Shown piece after piece: positions 61,955 through 64,000 of a DNA stretch of 64,000 nucleotides. Positions within the stretch are counted from its first letter, which is position 1. The number at the start of each line of letters is the position of its first letter. The notes beneath the pieces are model-generated. The model worked only from the letters and a program-made list of their open reading frames with translations, was not told where the DNA came from and ran no database searches. The translations under genes were made by a program, and so were the position numbers. This DNA comes from Thiomicrospira microaerophila (GTDB lineage Bacteria > Pseudomonadota > Gammaproteobacteria > Thiomicrospirales > Thiomicrospiraceae): positions 1 to 64,000 of the forward strand of contig NZ_JYNN01000004.1 in assembly GCF_000934765.1 (NCBI RefSeq), in the 5' to 3' direction.

Positions 61955-62218
61955 ATGGCACATAAGAAAGCCGCCGGTAGTACGCGTAACGGTCGTGACT
62001 CTAACGCCAAACGCTTAGGTGTTAAGCGCTTTGGTGGCGAAACTGTTACAGCTGGAAGCATTATTGTTCGTCAGCGTGGGACTAAGTTTCACGCAGGTGT
62101 AAATGTAGGTGTTGGTAAAGACTTTACGTTGTTTGCAAAAGCAGCAGGTCAAGTAGCCTTTGTTACCAAAGGCAAGCCAACGCGTACTTACGTTGAGATT
62201 GTTGAGCAGTCTGCTTAA
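61955..62218 (+). CDS. rpmA: 50S ribosomal protein L27
   Basis: 87 aa. Starts [16 protein letters not shown]; the N-terminal tail reaches the peptidyl transferase centre. Leu-Gly-Val-Lys-Arg-Phe-Gly-Gly and Arg-Gln-Arg-Gly-Thr are typical. GAGAGGGT lies upstream. Followed by a terminator. Confidence 0.98.
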   Translation: MAHKKAAGSTRNGRDSNAKRLGVKRFGGETVTAGSIIVRQRGTKFHAGVNVGVGKDFTLFAKAAGQVAFVTKGKPTRTYVEIVEQSA

Positions 62219-62244
62219 TTAAATCAGCGTTAAGGTGATAAAAT

Positions 62245-62281
62245 AAAACGCCTTGTACATTAAGATGTGCAGGGCGTTTTT
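62245..62281 (+). terminator. Terminator after rpmA
   Basis: AAAACGCCTTGTACA pairs, with G-T and one-base mismatches, with TGTGCAGGGCGTTTT, followed by T. Confidence 0.8.
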
Positions 62282-62321
62282 GCATTTATAGATTTTATAG
62301 ATTAATGAGTTAGTAAGTTAG

Positions 62322-63368
<1,047 letters not shown>

Positions 63369-63371
63369 ACG

Positions 63372-64000
63372 ATGGAACGCGCGGCACTAAACAAAACAAA
63401 ACGTTGGGTCATTAAACTCGGTAGTGCGTTATTGACCAATGATGGCTCAGGGCTTAATCAGCAAGAGCTGGCCAAATGGGTGGCGCAAATGGTTATTTTG
63501 CGCGAGCAAGGTGTCGAGTTGATTATTGTGTCGTCCGGTGCGGTGGCTGAGGGCATGAAACGCCTAGGTTGGACAACCCGCCCCACGGCATTAAACGAAC
63601 TGCAAGCGGCGGCGGCCGTCGGGCAAATGGGCTTGGTACAAGCCTATGAGTCGGAGTTTGCTAAAAGTGGCTTGCATACCGCACAAATTTTAATGACGCA
63701 TGATGATTTATCTAATCGTGCACGTTATCTCAATGCACGTTCAACTATTCAAACCCTGGTCGAGCAGGGGGTGATTCCGGTCATTAATGAAAATGACACG
63801 GTGGTGACCGATGAAATCCGGTTTGGTGATAACGATACCCTAGCGGCCTTGACCGCGAATCTGATTGGCGCGGATATTTTGGTGATTTTGACCGACCAGC
63901 AGGGTTTGTATGATAGCAATCCGCGTGAAAATCCCAATGCGCAGCTGATAAAACAGGCGCAAGTCAGTCGCAAAGATATCGAAGCCATGGCCAGTCCGGA
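63372..64000 (+). CDS. proB: Glutamate 5-kinase (cut by window edge)
   Basis: The first 209 codons are visible. Amino-acid kinase fold: Val-Ile-Lys-Leu-Gly-Ser-Ala-Leu-Leu, Val-Ser-Ser-Gly-Ala-Val-Ala-Glu-Gly, Ile-Asn-Glu-Asn-Asp-Thr-Val and Phe-Gly-Asp-Asn-Asp-Thr-Leu-Ala. First step of proline synthesis. Any PUA domain would lie beyond the window. Follows obgE as in E. coli-type layouts. Confidence 0.96.
   Translation, partial: MERAALNKTKRWVIKLGSALLTNDGSGLNQQELAKWVAQMVILREQGVELIIVSSGAVAEGMKRLGWTTRPTALNELQAAAAVGQMGLVQAYESEFAKSGLHTAQILMTHDDLSNRARYLNARSTIQTLVEQGVIPVINENDTVVTDEIRFGDNDTLAALTANLIGADILVILTDQQGLYDSNPRENPNAQLIKQAQVSRKDIEAMASP

Overview
The window reads as ordinary chromosome of a gammaproteobacterium. 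The layouts fit that class: rne facing rluC; yceD-rpmF-plsX-fabHDG-acpP-fabF; yqgE-ruvX-pyrR-pyrB-pyrC'; ispB facing rplU-rpmA-obgE-proB; and tRNA-Gln-prs-rplY-pth-ychF. A quinone-dependent malate oxidoreductase of the short (about 450 aa) type, a class Ia ribonucleotide reductase and Kdo-lipid A genes would suit a Thiomicrospira/Hydrogenovibrio-like sulfur oxidiser. The genus is an inference; no 16S gene is present.

Layout. 0-4 kb: the tail of an Rpn-family nuclease/transposase-like gene, then folE2, a COG0523 GTPase and mqo on the minus strand. 4-12 kb: a short PrsR-like response regulator, a fused Kdo transferase/Kdo kinase, a PilZ protein, selO, a 204-bp MITE with a 10-bp target duplication, and an AAA/PD-(D/E)XK protein. 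12-19 kb (minus): a LysE exporter, a secreted TlpA-like fusion, an MsrA-thioredoxin-MsrB lipoprotein and nrdB-nrdA with NrdR and DnaA boxes. 19-28 kb: a GGDEF protein, a ModE-like regulator, a porin, anmK, an M23 peptidase, tusA, glyQS and plsC. 28-31 kb: a MotA-like gene followed by two different MotB-like genes and an unknown gene. 31-41 kb: ung, pdxH, parE, a TPR lipoprotein, tRNA-Gln, prs, rplY, pth, ychF, GNAT and DTW genes. 41-55 kb: rne with a long Ala-Pro repeat tail, rluC, a HAD phosphatase, maf, the fatty acid synthesis operon and pabB-pabC. 55-64 kb: the pyr operon, ispB, ribosomal L21/L27, obgE and the start of proB.

The most striking signal runs across the genes. A perfect 14-bp palindrome, AACCAGGCCTGGTT, occurs 12 times, and at least six near-copies are present, where chance predicts far less than one. 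Most copies lie inside coding sequence, usually read as Asn-Gln-Ala-Trp-Leu and sometimes as Pro-Gly-Leu-Val. A few lie between genes, one as a 22-bp hairpin between nrdA and nrdB. It behaves like a HIP1-type highly iterated palindrome. The second candidate for a new system is the stator-like operon at 28.5-31.3 kb. It encodes two MotB-like proteins, of which only one keeps the ion-binding Asp, suggesting an asymmetric B-subunit pair.

Functionally the window is mainly housekeeping: folate (folE2, pabB, pabC), pyrimidines, deoxynucleotides, membrane lipids and LPS, translation and RNA decay. Mobile content is small: the MITE, the Rpn fragment, the AAA/nuclease gene and small inverted repeats.
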